Assembly: GCA_947623455.1 (NCBI GenBank)
Contig: OX392535.1
Location: 39,022,688 to 39,086,687 of the forward strand
Length of the DNA: 64,000 nt
Origin: Mimachlamys varia
Lineage: Eukaryota; Mollusca; Bivalvia; Pectinida; Pectinidae
Direction of reading: 5' to 3'
The position numbers and the translations under genes were made by a program. The notes under the pieces are model-generated. The model searched no databases, had not been told where the DNA came from, and saw nothing but the letters and a program-made list of their open reading frames with translations. This document shows positions 12,151 to 25,600 of this stretch, in pieces. How positions within the stretch are numbered: the stretch's first letter is position 1; each line of letters begins with the position of its first letter.

Positions 12151-13351
12151 ATTATGTTAGATGGACGCACGGGGTCATCGGACGCAACGTACACCATTGT
12201 CCTTTGAGAAGATGAGCTTACGTTATGTTGAATCATTTATGACCTCTGTAAATTCACATATCAGATGTTTTGTGACGGCAGATCTTGAGACTTCTGGTAT
12301 CTCTGACTGAGAGTTTTTTGTGGTGATATTCCTAAATTATTTGCCATTCTCTCACCATGACTGCCATTATACGAGGTGACTAAACGGCCTACTGTATTTG
12401 CCCACAAGTCTTAAAAAGCATGTAACATCCCTGTTTTATGAGTATGTTATAATGGCTTCAGCTTATTGAGTTAAATTCCGTTGAACTGACTAAAACACAG
12501 AGCGACATCTGAAGGCTATGCCCAAGGGTAAAAATAAAAGGACAGCATTGTTTGTTCTGCATTAGGTATTGGCGATACTCCATTTACTGTGGATGGCAGA
12601 TCATATGGCATTGTGCCCGGCTTAAATGTATGTGGGCCAGTAGGGAGTTCCAAGTACAAAGCACCAGTAACTACACAGCTTACTCCTTCACAAAGCCACT
12701 GATAGATCCAGTGCTAGTCATTAGATACAACCTGCGTCATAGGGTTACTAGATATGTTAATAATGGTTCAGTATTGATAATATTTTCTAGCATTATTTAT
12801 AAACTTATTCAAAACGACCCTTTCTCTGTATAAAACACAATATCCGTACAGTGAAGATCGCTTACGATTAAACATTATGCATTTAGTTCCTGTCAGAACA
12901 ATAAATCTATACGCAGCAGAACCATTTTTTTCAGAACTTTAGTCAAATAAGCAAATACAGTTCTGCCAAATGTTGTCGTTTGCCCGAATGGCCATCTGAG
13001 CTTATGTTCTTGTAAGGCGTCTGTAGTCAAAATTTTGATTTCAACATATTTTAAATTACCAAAAGGCCGAACGTAATGATAATGTACCAAGTTTGTTTAA
13101 ATGAATGACCTTGACTCCCTTTCTATGTCAAAACTAGGGATTACGCTATTTACTGAGTTGCAAGCTTGAATAAAGGTTATAATTTTTTTTTTCAAATGAA
13201 TGACAATGCCATATATTCTAGGTCACAGGATTCAAATATGTTTTAAAATAATGGACTTATTTTGAATAACTGTGAGGCCCAGAACGTTGACATTTTGTCA
13301 GTAGCGTATTTAGATGATTGGCTATCATGCATTTTTGTTTTAATGACCTTG
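12151..13351. other. Non-coding spacer
   Basis: Nothing recognisable on either strand. Short open frames at 12552-12833 and 12893-13090 have no family resemblance. Confidence 0.4.
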
Positions 13352-13502
13352 AACCGGAACACCTGGTCTTATTCTCTTGTACTTTTACGAGGGTCTCCAT
13401 GTAAATCCTTTCTTTGTTCCTATTTTGCCTCTAGTTTAATCGATTTTGAGTTCGGTTTATGGTTTTGTTGACACTTTGGTATTCTCTGATTTTTTTTCTT
13501 GA
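13352..13502 (+). repeat. RT retroelement 3'-tail fragment (copy F)
   Basis: Tail landmarks in + orientation: ggaacacctggtcttattct, tttacgagggtctccatgta, cctctagtttaatcgatttt and ttgacactttggtattctct, the same order as in copy A2. Confidence 0.62.
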
Positions 13503-13754
13503 GTCACTTTATACTTCAGTTTAGTACAAAACATGTTTTAACCTTTAAATGGACTAATCTCAAAAAAATAGTATAGTCAGCATAATGAATATCTTGAACA
13601 TACAAGGTAAAACGGTTCAAATGGTTTTTTTTAAGTTTTCTAACGTTCGTTTAAATGACTCACTGACATCAATACTAATGTTTTGCCTCTAGCTTATTTA
13701 AGATTCAACCAAAGATGTTAATTGGGACATTACACAAAATAAACCCATCAAGGT

Positions 13755-13845
13755 GACCAAGCTAGCCCATTGGGATCCTTCCTTTATAAAGAAACATGTG
13801 ACCAATGCTAGCCCATTGGGATCCTTCCTTTATAAAGAAACATGT
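13755..13845. repeat. Two-copy tandem duplication, 45/46 bp
   Basis: Nearly identical adjacent copies beginning 'gaccaagctagcccattggg' (13755) and 'gaccaatgctagcccattgg' (13800). They differ by one inserted base. Confidence 0.85.
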
Positions 13846-14944
13846 TCCCTTTCACGTCCCTCATAGAATTTGGATCAATTAAAATTTTCTCCTGTCAGTA
13901 TCAGTCGCCTAAGTCCACGACTGACAAAGGCGTGAATGTGACAGTATGTAAATGAAACTAACTCCGTCATTCGCTTTTTTTCATCGTATTGTTATTTAGA
14001 ATAAAAAGGTTTTTGAATAGATAGGATAATTGCTTATTGATTTTACATTCGTACACAGCATCATCACCGCTAAGCATGTTCATGTACGTAACAATGAGGT
14101 TTACAATTCGATATTTTCAGTTCTTGTTCTATGGTGATGGTGGGGGGAATGGCGATTGAAATCATTCTATTTATCTTTCTTTTTATCCTAAAAATTACAT
14201 ATTAAAAAATAAGGGCAACATTGTAGGGATATTCTTCCAACACAGAAATGGAAACACCCATACTAAATCCATGCAAATGTGACTCCCCTCCTGACTTAGT
14301 GAGGGCGGGGTAATACATATTTTTGATGCTGTTATGGCAAAACTTCCGGACTAGGAAATCCGTCGTCATGTGAACCTGCTATCTCCTTACTTTACCCCTC
14401 CCTTCTCATTCCAAACTCGAAGTTAGTATCCTGTCATTCCTTAAGAAGGATTTTTAAGAATGTACTCAATTTTCCTAAACTCACCTCGCCCTTGGGGTCC
14501 CAGACCAACTATTTATTAAAATTGGATCCAGTTCCCCCTGGATGTTTCTTGCTAAATTTTGTAAAATCTAAGCTGTGGCTCACGACAAGTAGGTTCAAGA
14601 AATTCTTAATAAACCACATGTACTACCCTCAAAATCCAAGATGGCTGCTTTTCGGTGATAGTGTACTTCTTATAGTTCGAAAATGGGACAATGCACAACT
14701 ATGGAACAAGGGAAGCCTTCACGCGACATTTGGTGGTCACTGTCGAGAAATTCCAATAACAAATTATCAAAAAATTCAAGATAGCCACCTGTCAATCATA
14801 TTACTTTTGGTTTGAAAACGTGACAATGCACAACTTAATAGGTCAAAGGGGAACTTAAAATCTTTCCAGCAAAATACCAAGCGTCGTTTACAGATATACG
14901 ACGGTCGCCAGTTGATTTAAATAAATGATAGTAGACTAAAAAGG
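13846..14944. other. Non-coding spacer with a dispersed-repeat scrap
   Basis: No gene seen. Around 14625-14710 is a diverged copy of a dispersed repeat containing 'aaaatccaagatggctgc' and 'aaaatgggacaatgcacaac', better preserved at 60590-60670. The 107-codon open frame at 14492-14815 crosses this repeat and is not credible as a gene. Confidence 0.45.
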
Positions 14945-16675
14945 TTATTTATGAATTTATATTGATCACATGTAATTAGCCTTACAGGCAATGTTCCATC
15001 AGTTTGTCACATAAAACTGTGATCCAAACATCGTTATATACTGTAGCAAGTCTTCAACACTTCTACCTGACGACTCTAGGTTCTGTCTGACTAACTCCAG
15101 TAAACATGTCACAATCTGGGGTCCACTATCAGGTCTACAAAGCATGTGCATCACTTTAGCTTTACAAGACAATTGTATTGCAAGCTGACGTTAATCTTCC
15201 GTGACCTCCTAACCTTTGAACAACAAATTCTGCAACTTTATCCTCTTTATGTTGTGTACCCTCAAATATTTTGAATTTAACGTTGCTTTTTAAATCATAA
15301 ATGTATGTTTAAAAAAGCATGGTAAAGTGACTGATAAAAAGACGTCGACATGAAGCAGAGAAGAAATAAATCTCAAATCGTTGATTCAAGATTTTATTTT
15401 CCTTCCAATGATAAATATAATAATCACCATATTCCAATGAGTTTCCAGATCCAACTTTGTGAACTTTTTTTCCCTTCTTTTCGTTGAACCGTTAAAATAT
15501 ATTTGTGGTGATGTCCAATAAAACAATACTATATTCCCTCTGTTTCAATATCTTGTCTAATTTAAAAGTAATCAGGTGAATTTATATAAATGGCTTCAAG
15601 TACAAAGCACAATAGTTCTACGTATTTTCCATAACAAAGCACATAAAAATGTCATCCCAATTACTGTATTGATAATGACAATGGCCCCTTTGATGATCAA
15701 AATGATTTTAGTTGTCAATACAATGATTTACTTCAATATTAGGAATAGTCTTATTTCAATAGAAACCATAATCATGGTTCTTTCTATTGCAATTTACCCC
15801 AAAACTAATTCAATTTATGTATAAACAAATTTGTACTTGATTGAAGCAGAAATGAAGTGAAAATGTATTAAACAAAACAATCTTCAAGCACAAATATAGC
15901 CTTTCTATTACAATTTACCCAAAAAGTAATTCAATTCATAAATGAACAATTTTGTATTTGATCGACGAAGAAATGAAGTCACAATTTATAAAACAAAACA
16001 TTCATGCACAAATGTGGGCTCGACAAAGCTACATGTTTGTTGCAAGTATACATATCGGTTAAAAATTGAGTAACAGGCAAAGAGACACAAACAAACATCA
16101 CATGTTATCTTCTATTTTTTTCTTGTCAGCTTCACTGCGTCCAATTTCATCATGTCACTCATGCTAATGTAAAACCGATATGCAACCCAATGTTGATATT
16201 TTTTCCAATAGCATAGCCTTTTTTCACTGCAGTCAATCATTAACTTTTGATGTTGCCGCCTTTTGTTCAGCGCAAATGTGATGTTATGAAGAGGTTTGGT
16301 GATGTGTCGAGGGAAATTGAACATGATGTGAATTAAGAAAAATCATGAAGATACCGGTGATCAGTAAAAAGAAAAACTCCAGACTAACATTCTGACTTAA
16401 TTATAGATCCGAATAAAGACTAAACCTAATAGAATTTTAAGAATTCTCAAAATAATTTGACATACCAGAACAAAGGTATTACTGAACATAATGGAAATAT
16501 GGAACGCGAGAATTGCTGCATTATACGAAAGTTCTTTATTCCAGTAGTGGTTACCATTATTTCTCAAAAGATGAAACAAATCAAAAATTCACTTCACATC
16601 ATCATGCCTCCTTTCATCTTGCAGTCTGCTAGCATGCTTTTAAAGTCACCTTTCCCCACTTTTTGGCAATGTTGT
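14945..16675. repeat. Segmental duplication, copy 1
   Basis: Collinear with 16822-18910. Shared blocks in the same order: 'gatcacatgtaattagcctta' (14964 vs 16844), 'ttcaagattttattttcctt' (15386 vs 17322), 'gctcgacaaagctacatgtt' (16019 vs 17940), 'tccaatttcatcatgtcact' (16140 vs 18062), 'attttaagaattct' (16434 vs 18380). Divergence is substantial, so the duplication is old. No ORF is conserved between copies. Confidence 0.75.
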
Positions 16676-16821
16676 TTTTCGGATCTGCCTGAAAATTTGA
16701 CCATACACAACTAGGGACCAAGGAGAACCTGTATATGAAAGTCCATCTTGATCCATCTAGTTCTTCGGAAGGAATAGCGATAACGAGAATGTTTACAGAC
16801 GGACGGAACACAGATACAGGT

Positions 16822-18910
16822 TGATTTCTGAATTTGTATTGATCACATGTTATTAGCCTTACGGGAGTTATACTGTTGGAAGACACTTCTACCTGACGAC
16901 TCTGTTCTGCCTGACTGATCCCAGTAAACATGTTACAATCTGTGGTGGGCTATACTGTTGGAAGACACTTCTACCTGACGACTCTGTTCCGCCTGACTGA
17001 TCCCAGTAAACATGTTACAATCTGTGGTGGGCTATACTGTTGGAAGACACTTCTACCTGACGACTCTGTTCCGCCTGACTGATCCCAGTAAACATGTTAC
17101 AATCTGTGGCGGGCTATCGGGTCTACGATGCATGTTGTAACTGCTTCAGTAGATTCATTTGGAAGCTTTTGTGTCCTGTGAGCTCCAGCAATTCTGTTGA
17201 TGTTTCATTTGTCACTTTAGAGAAACATGTTTCAAATAGCAAGATTAAGTGACTGATAACACGACAGCGACATGAAGCAGATGGAAATCAACTTAAGAAG
17301 AAACAAACCTCAAATCATTTATTCAAGATTTTATTTTCCTTCCAATGATAAATATAGGAATCACAATTTCAATTATTTTCCCGATCCAACTTTGTGAACC
17401 TATGTTTTCCCTAGTTTTCGCTGAACCATTAGAATCATATTTGTGGTGATGTCTGATAAAACATAAGTACATTCCCACTGTTTTAATCCATTACGTAAGT
17501 AAACAGTTGAAATTATATAAATGGCTTCCAAGTATGAAGCACAAAATTATTTTCAATTTCAAAGCAAATATCAAAATTTCATCCTCATTTCTGTTTGGAT
17601 AACGACAATGGCCCGTCGATAATCTAAATGATTTTATCTGTGAACACATTTATTTACTTTAATATTTTGAATAGTCATATTTCACTAGAAACCACAATGG
17701 ATATTTCTATCGTAATTTACCCCAAAACTAATTCAATGTATTTATTAACAGATTTGTACGTGATTGGAGCAGAAATGAAGTAAAAATTTCAAAACAACAA
17801 TAAAGCACAAATATAGCTTTTCTATTGCAATTTACCCAAAAAATAATTGAATTCATTTATTGAACAATTTTGAACTTGATCTAAGCAGAAATGAAGTGAC
17901 AATTTATGAAACAAAATAACCTTCATGCACAAATGATGGGCTTGACAAAGCTGCATGTTTGTAGCGAGAATACATATCGGTTACAAATTGAATAACAGGC
18001 AACGGACAGCATCATACGTCACATATTACCTTGTTATTTTTCTCGTCAGTTTCATTACTGCATCCAATTTCATATTATTACTCATGCTGATGTAACACTG
18101 ATATGCTACATACGGTTGATAACTTTTCAAATAGCATTACCTTTTTATATTGCTTTTTACAAAGCATTAACCTAACTGATATATTGCCGTCTTTAATTCA
18201 GCACAAATGTGATGTCATATAATAGAGGTTTGGGGGTATATGGAGGGAAATTGAACATGAACGTGAATCGCCAAGGAATATACTGGCGATCCATAAAGTG
18301 AAAAATTCCATTCATTTGGATCAAACTAATTTCTGACTTCATATTAGATCTAAATAAAGATTTAACCAAACAATTCTTATAATTTTAAGAATTCTGTCAA
18401 CATAATTTGACATATCAAACCAAAGGTATTTTTAACATAATGAAAGCATTGAAAGTGGAAGTTGCTGCATACAAAGATGACATAACACACATATATGCTG
18501 CACCTTTTAAATTTAGTGATAGATACAGTATGTCAAAAAAATGAATTAAACTGCACCATACAGGTGTTTCGTACTACTGGGACTTGTCAATGATGATAGG
18601 GGCCAAAAGGTGGGAATCAGAAATTTCTTAACTATTGTAGAAGCAGAAGGGTCAGGTGCATAAAACCCCTTTAATTCATGAATTTAGAGGTACAATTAAA
18701 CTAGTAACATATATAATTCCAAATCGTGTACTACGAAAATGTGTATATTATGAACCGTGAAAAAATACTTCTTTCCAATTGCAGATCACATTATTACTAA
18801 AATAATGCAAACCAAATAAAAATTCTCATTATAGCATCACCAAGCCCGTACTTTCACCCTGCGTACTTCTAATATGCTTTTAATGTCACCACTTTTCTTT
18901 TTGTTCTTCT
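16822..18910. repeat. Segmental duplication, copy 2
   Basis: Second copy of 14945-16675, longer because of a local 3x82-bp array at 16871-17116 and an insertion at about 18477-18770. It ends just downstream of AP3B. At 18475-18530 the insertion includes a segment resembling the flanks of the TTAA MITE at 9773-10160. Confidence 0.72.
16871..17116. repeat. Three-copy tandem repeat, 82-bp unit
   Basis: Almost identical units start at 16871, 16953 and 17035, each beginning 'tactgttggaagacacttct' and including 'cccagtaaacatgttacaat'. A single diverged copy at about 15050-15125 in the paralogous segment shows the array expanded after the larger duplication. Confidence 0.9.
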
Positions 18911-18992
18911 GCAGCAATCCTCCATTAAGCCCGGGCCTTGTAATAAACCCATTAAGATATAGGTTTCATTTGAGCATGAACACCTCAAAATG

Positions 18993-18998
18993 TTTATT
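18993..18998 (-). promoter_or_regulatory. Candidate AP3B poly(A) signal
   Basis: First AATAAA on the - strand downstream of the AP3B stop codon (+ strand tttatt), giving a 3' UTR of about 400 bases. It is a positional guess only. Confidence 0.35.
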
Positions 18999-19392
18999 TT
19001 TTGATAAGATGACCCCCTTAGGTGTCAGTACCATGGGCTTGTTTTAGGATAAACATGATGTATATTTAGCTTTTATCGACATCACAAGACAATAATAAAA
19101 TAAAACGTGAACAAAAGTTTTTGTATATATCCCCTCAAACAATACATCTTAAACATGAACAGTTGATGTGAGAACTGGCCTTTCCGACCACTTAATTAGG
19201 TATATTGCATTTCCCTCTGACTTGTTCAAATTCGTCTATAAACGGCAGCAAAAACAACCAAAATATTTAACGATGATTAATACTTAAGACAAGTTTAAAA
19301 TAAATACAGAACTTCAAGAAAAGAAATTCTGTTTATCCAGGTCAATTTCTGAATTTTATATATATAAACTGATTGTTTGGAAATATCTGTGG

Positions 19393-19682
19393 CTAACTCT
19401 TGCTCAGCAGATTTTTAATGTCCTTCTGAAGCATAGTCCCGATGACCATTTTTTCACAATTCACTGTTAGTTTGGCAGTTTCATCCTTGGTCCAGACTGA
19501 TATTAAAGTCAAAGTACCTGTAGCTAATGTGCGAGCGGCGAATATGAACATGTTTTCATTTGTGGAGGGCACTTGTAGTACATTTGCAACAGTGTGAACA
19601 CTGGTACAAATAGACTTTGGATCAGACTTGGACGGCGATAGCTTCACATTTCCAGAATTTTCATGCATACCACCAAGTTTTC
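19393..19682 (-). CDS. AP3B: AP3B window exon 20 (C-terminus and stop)
   Basis: Acceptor tttctttacag precedes 19682; stop TAG is at 19393-19395. It encodes [12 protein letters not shown]... through [12 protein letters not shown] to the end SLSKS-type tail (NLLSKS), the last part of the AP3B C-terminal domain. It is separated from exon 19 by a 14.1-kb intron, by far the longest seen. Confidence 0.93.
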
Positions 19683-22600
19683 CTGTAAAGAAAGAGAAAA
19701 AGTATGAAACATAGCAACTAGAAAATGTCTGCAATACATGAATATACTCTCTGCTTCTTTTGTTTTTCAATTGATAGCAACTGTGACATTAAAATTGTCT
19801 TTGATCTTTGAACCCTGAAATACAATAATGGTATACTAGGTAATGTCTGATGAAAATATGTTAATGAATGTAGTTGTAAAAGTGTTTCTATTGAATCGAG
19901 ATGGGAAAGAAAGATATTAATTTGATAAAAAAAAAGGAGAAAGAGATATCAGAGGGATCGAACTTCCACCATTGATGATTTTCACTTCTTCTTAAAAGTT
20001 CTTTTTTTTTCTTCTTTCCTCTTAGATGTATCAAATCTCAATTATATCAAATTTGAATAACGTTCTTTAACTGTCAAATCAAAGATGGTCATGTGACAGA
20101 AAACTTCTTGACTAGTTGCAAAATCGTAAGGTTACAACTAGGGACAAAGTTAAACCTAAACATGAAATAAGGAAAAGATTCATTATGTTTTTTTTTGTTT
20201 TTTTTTGTTTGTATCTGTCTGAAAACAGATCCAGCATAACTAGGCACCAAGGAAAACCTATGTATGAAATTTGAGAATGACTCATCCAGTATATCTCAAG
20301 AAATAGTGATCTCAATTATAACTTTCCAAACCCAAGATAGCCGTCTGTCACCCATATTATTTTTTTTCAGACTAGCTCAAAACCAGACAATGTGCATCTT
20401 GGGACTAAGGAGAACCTGACAATGAAGTTAGAAAAGGATCCATTCAGTTTTTCACAAGAAATAGTGATCACAAGAATTGTTTAAGGATGGACGGATGACG
20501 GGCAGAGGGACCACAGACGCAGGATGATTTGATTTCCCTTCACTTCTTATATCACTCACCAGATGGCGCTGTGGTGAAATGGTCTATCTTACATGGGCAT
20601 AAAAAGCCATTCTTCTTTAGATTTTATCAAATGAACATATTCTCCCAAGAGTCCTGACTGAATAACGACAGTTTTCTCAGACTTCATGACTAGTAGCCAT
20701 TAAAGAAATAAGTTGATGGATGGGCGACAGACGCTGTGTCATGGCTACAGCTCCATTGCCTTTCAGGCAGGTGTGTTATAAAGTAGTTCCTTGTCACTTT
20801 TGAGAATCATGCAATCCCTATAGAGTTGTGAACTTGATGTAAAAAAAAAATGAATATGTCAATGAATTATTAATGAAATAGAGAGCAATAATCAATAATG
20901 CATGCATTGAACAGAACAAATGACGAAGCATGTAACTGTGAAATGGTAAACTGCTAGAAAATGATGTGTATTACGATTACAATTGCAAAATGGCTGACAG
21001 TTGTAACCTAATGGATGTCAAAAAATCAAATTCCCAAATTAATTAATCGGATATTTATTTTGGTCATTTAATCTTAACCAATTTTCACATTTATAAACGA
21101 GTGTAGGTATTTTCGTCAGTCCCACAGTTCTGAAGGGCCACATGTTTAGGATTTTTGTCGAGGATTTGTCATATATATATGTGTCAGTTACCTGATGGAT
21201 GTAAGGGATTTGATTTAGCCAAATGTCACAGTTGACACTCATCAGGGCTAGTATATTTTATTTCAAAGTTAAGTGTATTCAATATAGCCAACACTGCACT
21301 ATTTAACAAGAGGCCCAGATGGCCTGTATCATTAACCTGGATCTGCAGTAACAATAAGATCTCATCTGAGCTGTACAGAATGGAGATTTTTAATTGATCT
21401 GAGTTTGGCTTGTGATGAGAGAGTTTCAATGAAGATAGTAACTTTAGTGAAAATTAGGGAATCTCATACTGAAGAAGTTTTAGGATTGACAGCAATACAT
21501 AAAACACAACATTACACAGGCAAATTTTACAGGAAAAATTACAAATTTTTTTTATTGTCCATTTCATTAGATTGAATTTATCCGAAATGTCTTACAGTTT
21601 TCCTTTATTCAAAATCCAAATAAACAGCTTTAACAGAAGCTTCCCAATATCTTTCAAACTTAACTTGTGCTTTACTCCTGCTTTTATACCATATGGATTA
21701 TGGATTGCAGTACACATGGGTACAATGAGGATTGTACATTTCCAGGGTAGTGAAACAATATAAGGTCAATACACAATCTGATCCCTAACTTTGCCTAGAC
21801 AGAATCATGATACAAAGAAGAGCTCAAATATTGACATACAAATGTCAGCAGTATAAATGTCTGAATATTGTCTCTGTGTTAAAGGCCTGATATACGTAAC
21901 TTTTGGCAAAACTTTAAGCGAAAATCAAGCCTTGCAACTTATTATATTTATAGATTTAGTTAAGATTAACTGATATCAGCAATATTCCAGATGAAATCTT
22001 GCGCGCTTACCGTACAGCAGCAGTTGAAACACGGTATTTGTAAATACGCATCCTTTTCGAACTGTCTAATCTACCTACGGCTTTGTTGTTGAAGTGGGCC
22101 CCACATGAACTATTTTCAATTCTTTGGATTTTTTTGTCAACAGTTTCTTGTTAGTTACCGCTCAGTTTAACTTTGTTTAAGGCTTATTTTTGCATGGTTA
22201 TCAACTGGATTTTTTTTCATAACTTTTTAGAATCCAGAAAAATTTCCTGAAGTTATGTATATTGGGTCTTTAAATAAAAACCCAAATCAATATTTTTGAA
22301 ATTCGAATGTGACCACATTGAAAAACAAGACCACCGCAAGCGGAGGCAGGATACGCAATTGGAACTAAGGGCAATAACTCCATAAATAGGAGATTATGGG
22401 CATTGAATTTGGTACACTGCACAATGCCTTAGTGTTATCAATGTACAAACAACATTTTTTGAGTCTGGCTTCACTTCATGCAGAGTTATGCTCTAGATTA
22501 TGGCTCTGGAAATTTTAACAAAGGGTAATAACTCTGTAAATAAAAGGCTGTGGGCCTTGGAATTTAGTACACTGTACGTTACCTTAATAAGTGTAAATAA

Positions 22601-25600
22601 TGTACACACCAAGTTTCATAATCCTTGCTTACCTGTGGGCAGAGTTATGCTTTCGACACAAAAAGGACTGACAGATGGATGAATGGACAGAAAAATTGGC
22701 AACAACTAATTTTATGCTCCCCAAAAGTTTTAGGGAATAAAAAATACAAGTACATACAATTTCTTGCATTTTTTCTAAATATTTTTCTTTTAAAATGGTC
22801 CCAATATTAGCGTCCCGAACCCAATTGTTCACTTTCTATATCAAATTCAATTACAAAGTATTATTTCTGATACAAAGATCAGATATTGTTAATTTCATCT
22901 TTATGGGTATGGTTTAGTACAATCCCTTTATTCAAATGAAGGTTAATTATAGTGTGTTCACACAATGGCTCTATATTATAGGTTTTTCTACACCTAACAA
23001 CAACAAGAAATAGAACTGAATAGCATTATACTGCCTGACAGAATAAAGTTGACTGCACCAACACAAAAAAATTGGAGGATAATTAAGTCAGTGTTGCATG
23101 CATAAACATGGCCGCCAAGTGTTAGACAAACACGTACTAGCAATAATTGATGGGCGATATTGATAAATTGGAAGCTACCTGTACGTACCCTCCGCCTGTC
23201 TATAACACACCTAACAGGTAACGATGTAAATATTGATCTGTGAAATACAGTAAATGTCCCTAACATTTTGACTGAAATAAACTTCAAATAAATTGAGGTT
23301 TAATTTCAGAATAGTTCCATAAACCAAAACCCTAACATCTACAGCTTGATAAAACTTCAATATAAAACTTCAAATAAATGAGGTTTGATTTTAAAATAAT
23401 TCAATGACCCAAAAGACTTGATAGTTTTTAAAACCTTTATTAGCTTCACATTTAAGATTTTAGAATAGTTAATAAGAATTTGTATTTGCATGTAAGATAT
23501 CAATACTATGTAAAAATTATTGAAATACTATCTATTAAGCTTTAAAAACATTTATTTTGCAGTGACTCCTCAGTTTTAAGGAAATATTTGCTAAAATTCT
23601 ATTTGAAATATTTGCTCTACTATTAACCTACAACATGCTGGTGTATTAATTGTGAACAGTGTAAATTTTTCGATTTCTTTATCGGGAAAATCAAAATTGA
23701 AAATGAATTAGTTTAGACAACATTTACTTTATTGGTCTCTGTAGATACATTGATTGGCTTCAGAGGCTGACAGGTTACAATAAAGATCTACAAAGTATAC
23801 CGTGTACTACGGGTAATGGAATCAATACACAGCCCTAACAACCACAGGTTGATAAGGACAGTGGTGTTTTAATGCTGTCAACCTCTCCGTCGCGTACCGA
23901 GATAATAGTGAAATGAGCACACCCTGTCACTGTCACCAGTCAATATGTGTTGTAGACAATACAGACCCTGACAATGTCAGTATGTACTACTGACCCTGAC
24001 AATGTCAGTATGTACTACAGACCCTGACAATGTCAGTATGTACTACAGACCCTGACAATGTCAGTATGTACTACAGACCCTGACAATGTCAGTATGTACT
24101 ACAGACCCTGACAATGTCAGTATGTACTACAGACCCTGACAATGTCAGTATGTACTACAGACCCTGACAATGTCAGTGTGTACTACAGACCCTGACAGTG
24201 TCAGTGTGTACTACAGACCCTGACAATGTCAGTGTGTACTACAGACCCTGACAGTGTCAGTGTGTACTACAGACCCTGACAATGTCAGTATGTACTACAG
24301 ACCCTGACAATGTCAGTATGTACTACAGACCCTGACAATGTCAGTATGTACTACAGACCCTGACAATGTCAGTATGTACTACAGACCCTGACAATGTCAG
24401 TATGTACTACAGACCCTGACAATGTCAGTATGTACTACGGACCCTGACAATGTCAGTATGTACTACTGATCCTGACAATGTCAGTATGTACTACAGACCC
24501 TGACAATGTCAGTATGTACTACAGACCCTGACAATGTCAGTATGTACTACGGACCCTGACAATGTCAGTATGTACTACGGACCCTGACAATGTCAGTATG
24601 TACTACAGACCCTGACAATGTCAGTATGTACTACAGACCCTGACAATGTCAGTATGTACTACGGACCCTGACAATGTCAGTATGTACTACGGACCCTGAC
24701 AATGTCAGTATGTACTACAGACCCTGACAATGTCAGTATGTACTACAGACCCTGACAATGTCAGTATGTACTACAGACCCTGACAATGTCAGTATGTACT
24801 ACAGACCCTGACAGTGTCAGTATGTACTACGGACCCTGACAATGTCAGTATGTACTACAGACCCTGACAATGTCAGTATGTACTACAGACCCTGACAGTG
24901 TCAGTATGTATTACAGACCCTGACAATGTCAGTATGTACTACGGACCCTGACAATGTCAGTGTGTACTACGGACCCTGACAGTGTCAGTATGTACTACGG
25001 ACCCTGACAATGCCAGTATGTACTACAGACCCTGACAATGTCAGTATGTACTACAGACCCTGACAATGTCAGTATGTACTACAGACCCTGACAATGTCAG
25101 TATGTACAACAGACCCTGACAATGTCAGTATGTACTACAGACCCTGACAATGTCAGTGTGTACTACAGACCCTGACAATGTCAGTATGTACTACAGACCC
25201 TGACAATGTCAGTGTGTACTACAGACCCTGACAATGTCAGTGTGTACTACAGACCCTGACAATGTCAGTGTGTACTACAGACCCTGACAATGTCAGTATG
25301 TACTACGGACCCTGACAATGTCAGTATGTACTACGGACCCTGACAATGTCAGTGTGTACTACAGACCCTGACAATGTCAGTATATACTACAGACCCTGAC
25401 AATGTCAGTATGTACTACAGACCCTGACAATGTCAGTGTGTACTACAGACCCTGACAATGTCAGTATGTACTACAGACCCTGACAATGTCAGTATGTACT
25501 ACAGACCATGACAATGTCAGTATGTACAACAGACCCTGACAATGTCAGTATGTACTACAGACCCTGACAATGTCAGTATGTACTACAGACCCTGACAATG

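Larger units (their letters stand above)
19683..23960 (-). other. AP3B last intron, 3' part
   Basis: No exon recognised. It contains diverged dispersed-repeat copies (about 19985-20530, with 'cccaagatagccgtctgtca' and 'gaccacagacgcaggatgat'), a 'caagaggcccagatggcctg' repeat at 21307, the second TTAA MITE (21879-22273) and an internally duplicated repeat (22320-22690). Confidence 0.55.

Noticed and set aside
14492..14815. 107-codon plus-strand frame
   Set aside because: Crosses a dispersed repeat (ccaagatggctgc) and lacks any recognisable domain or conserved composition.
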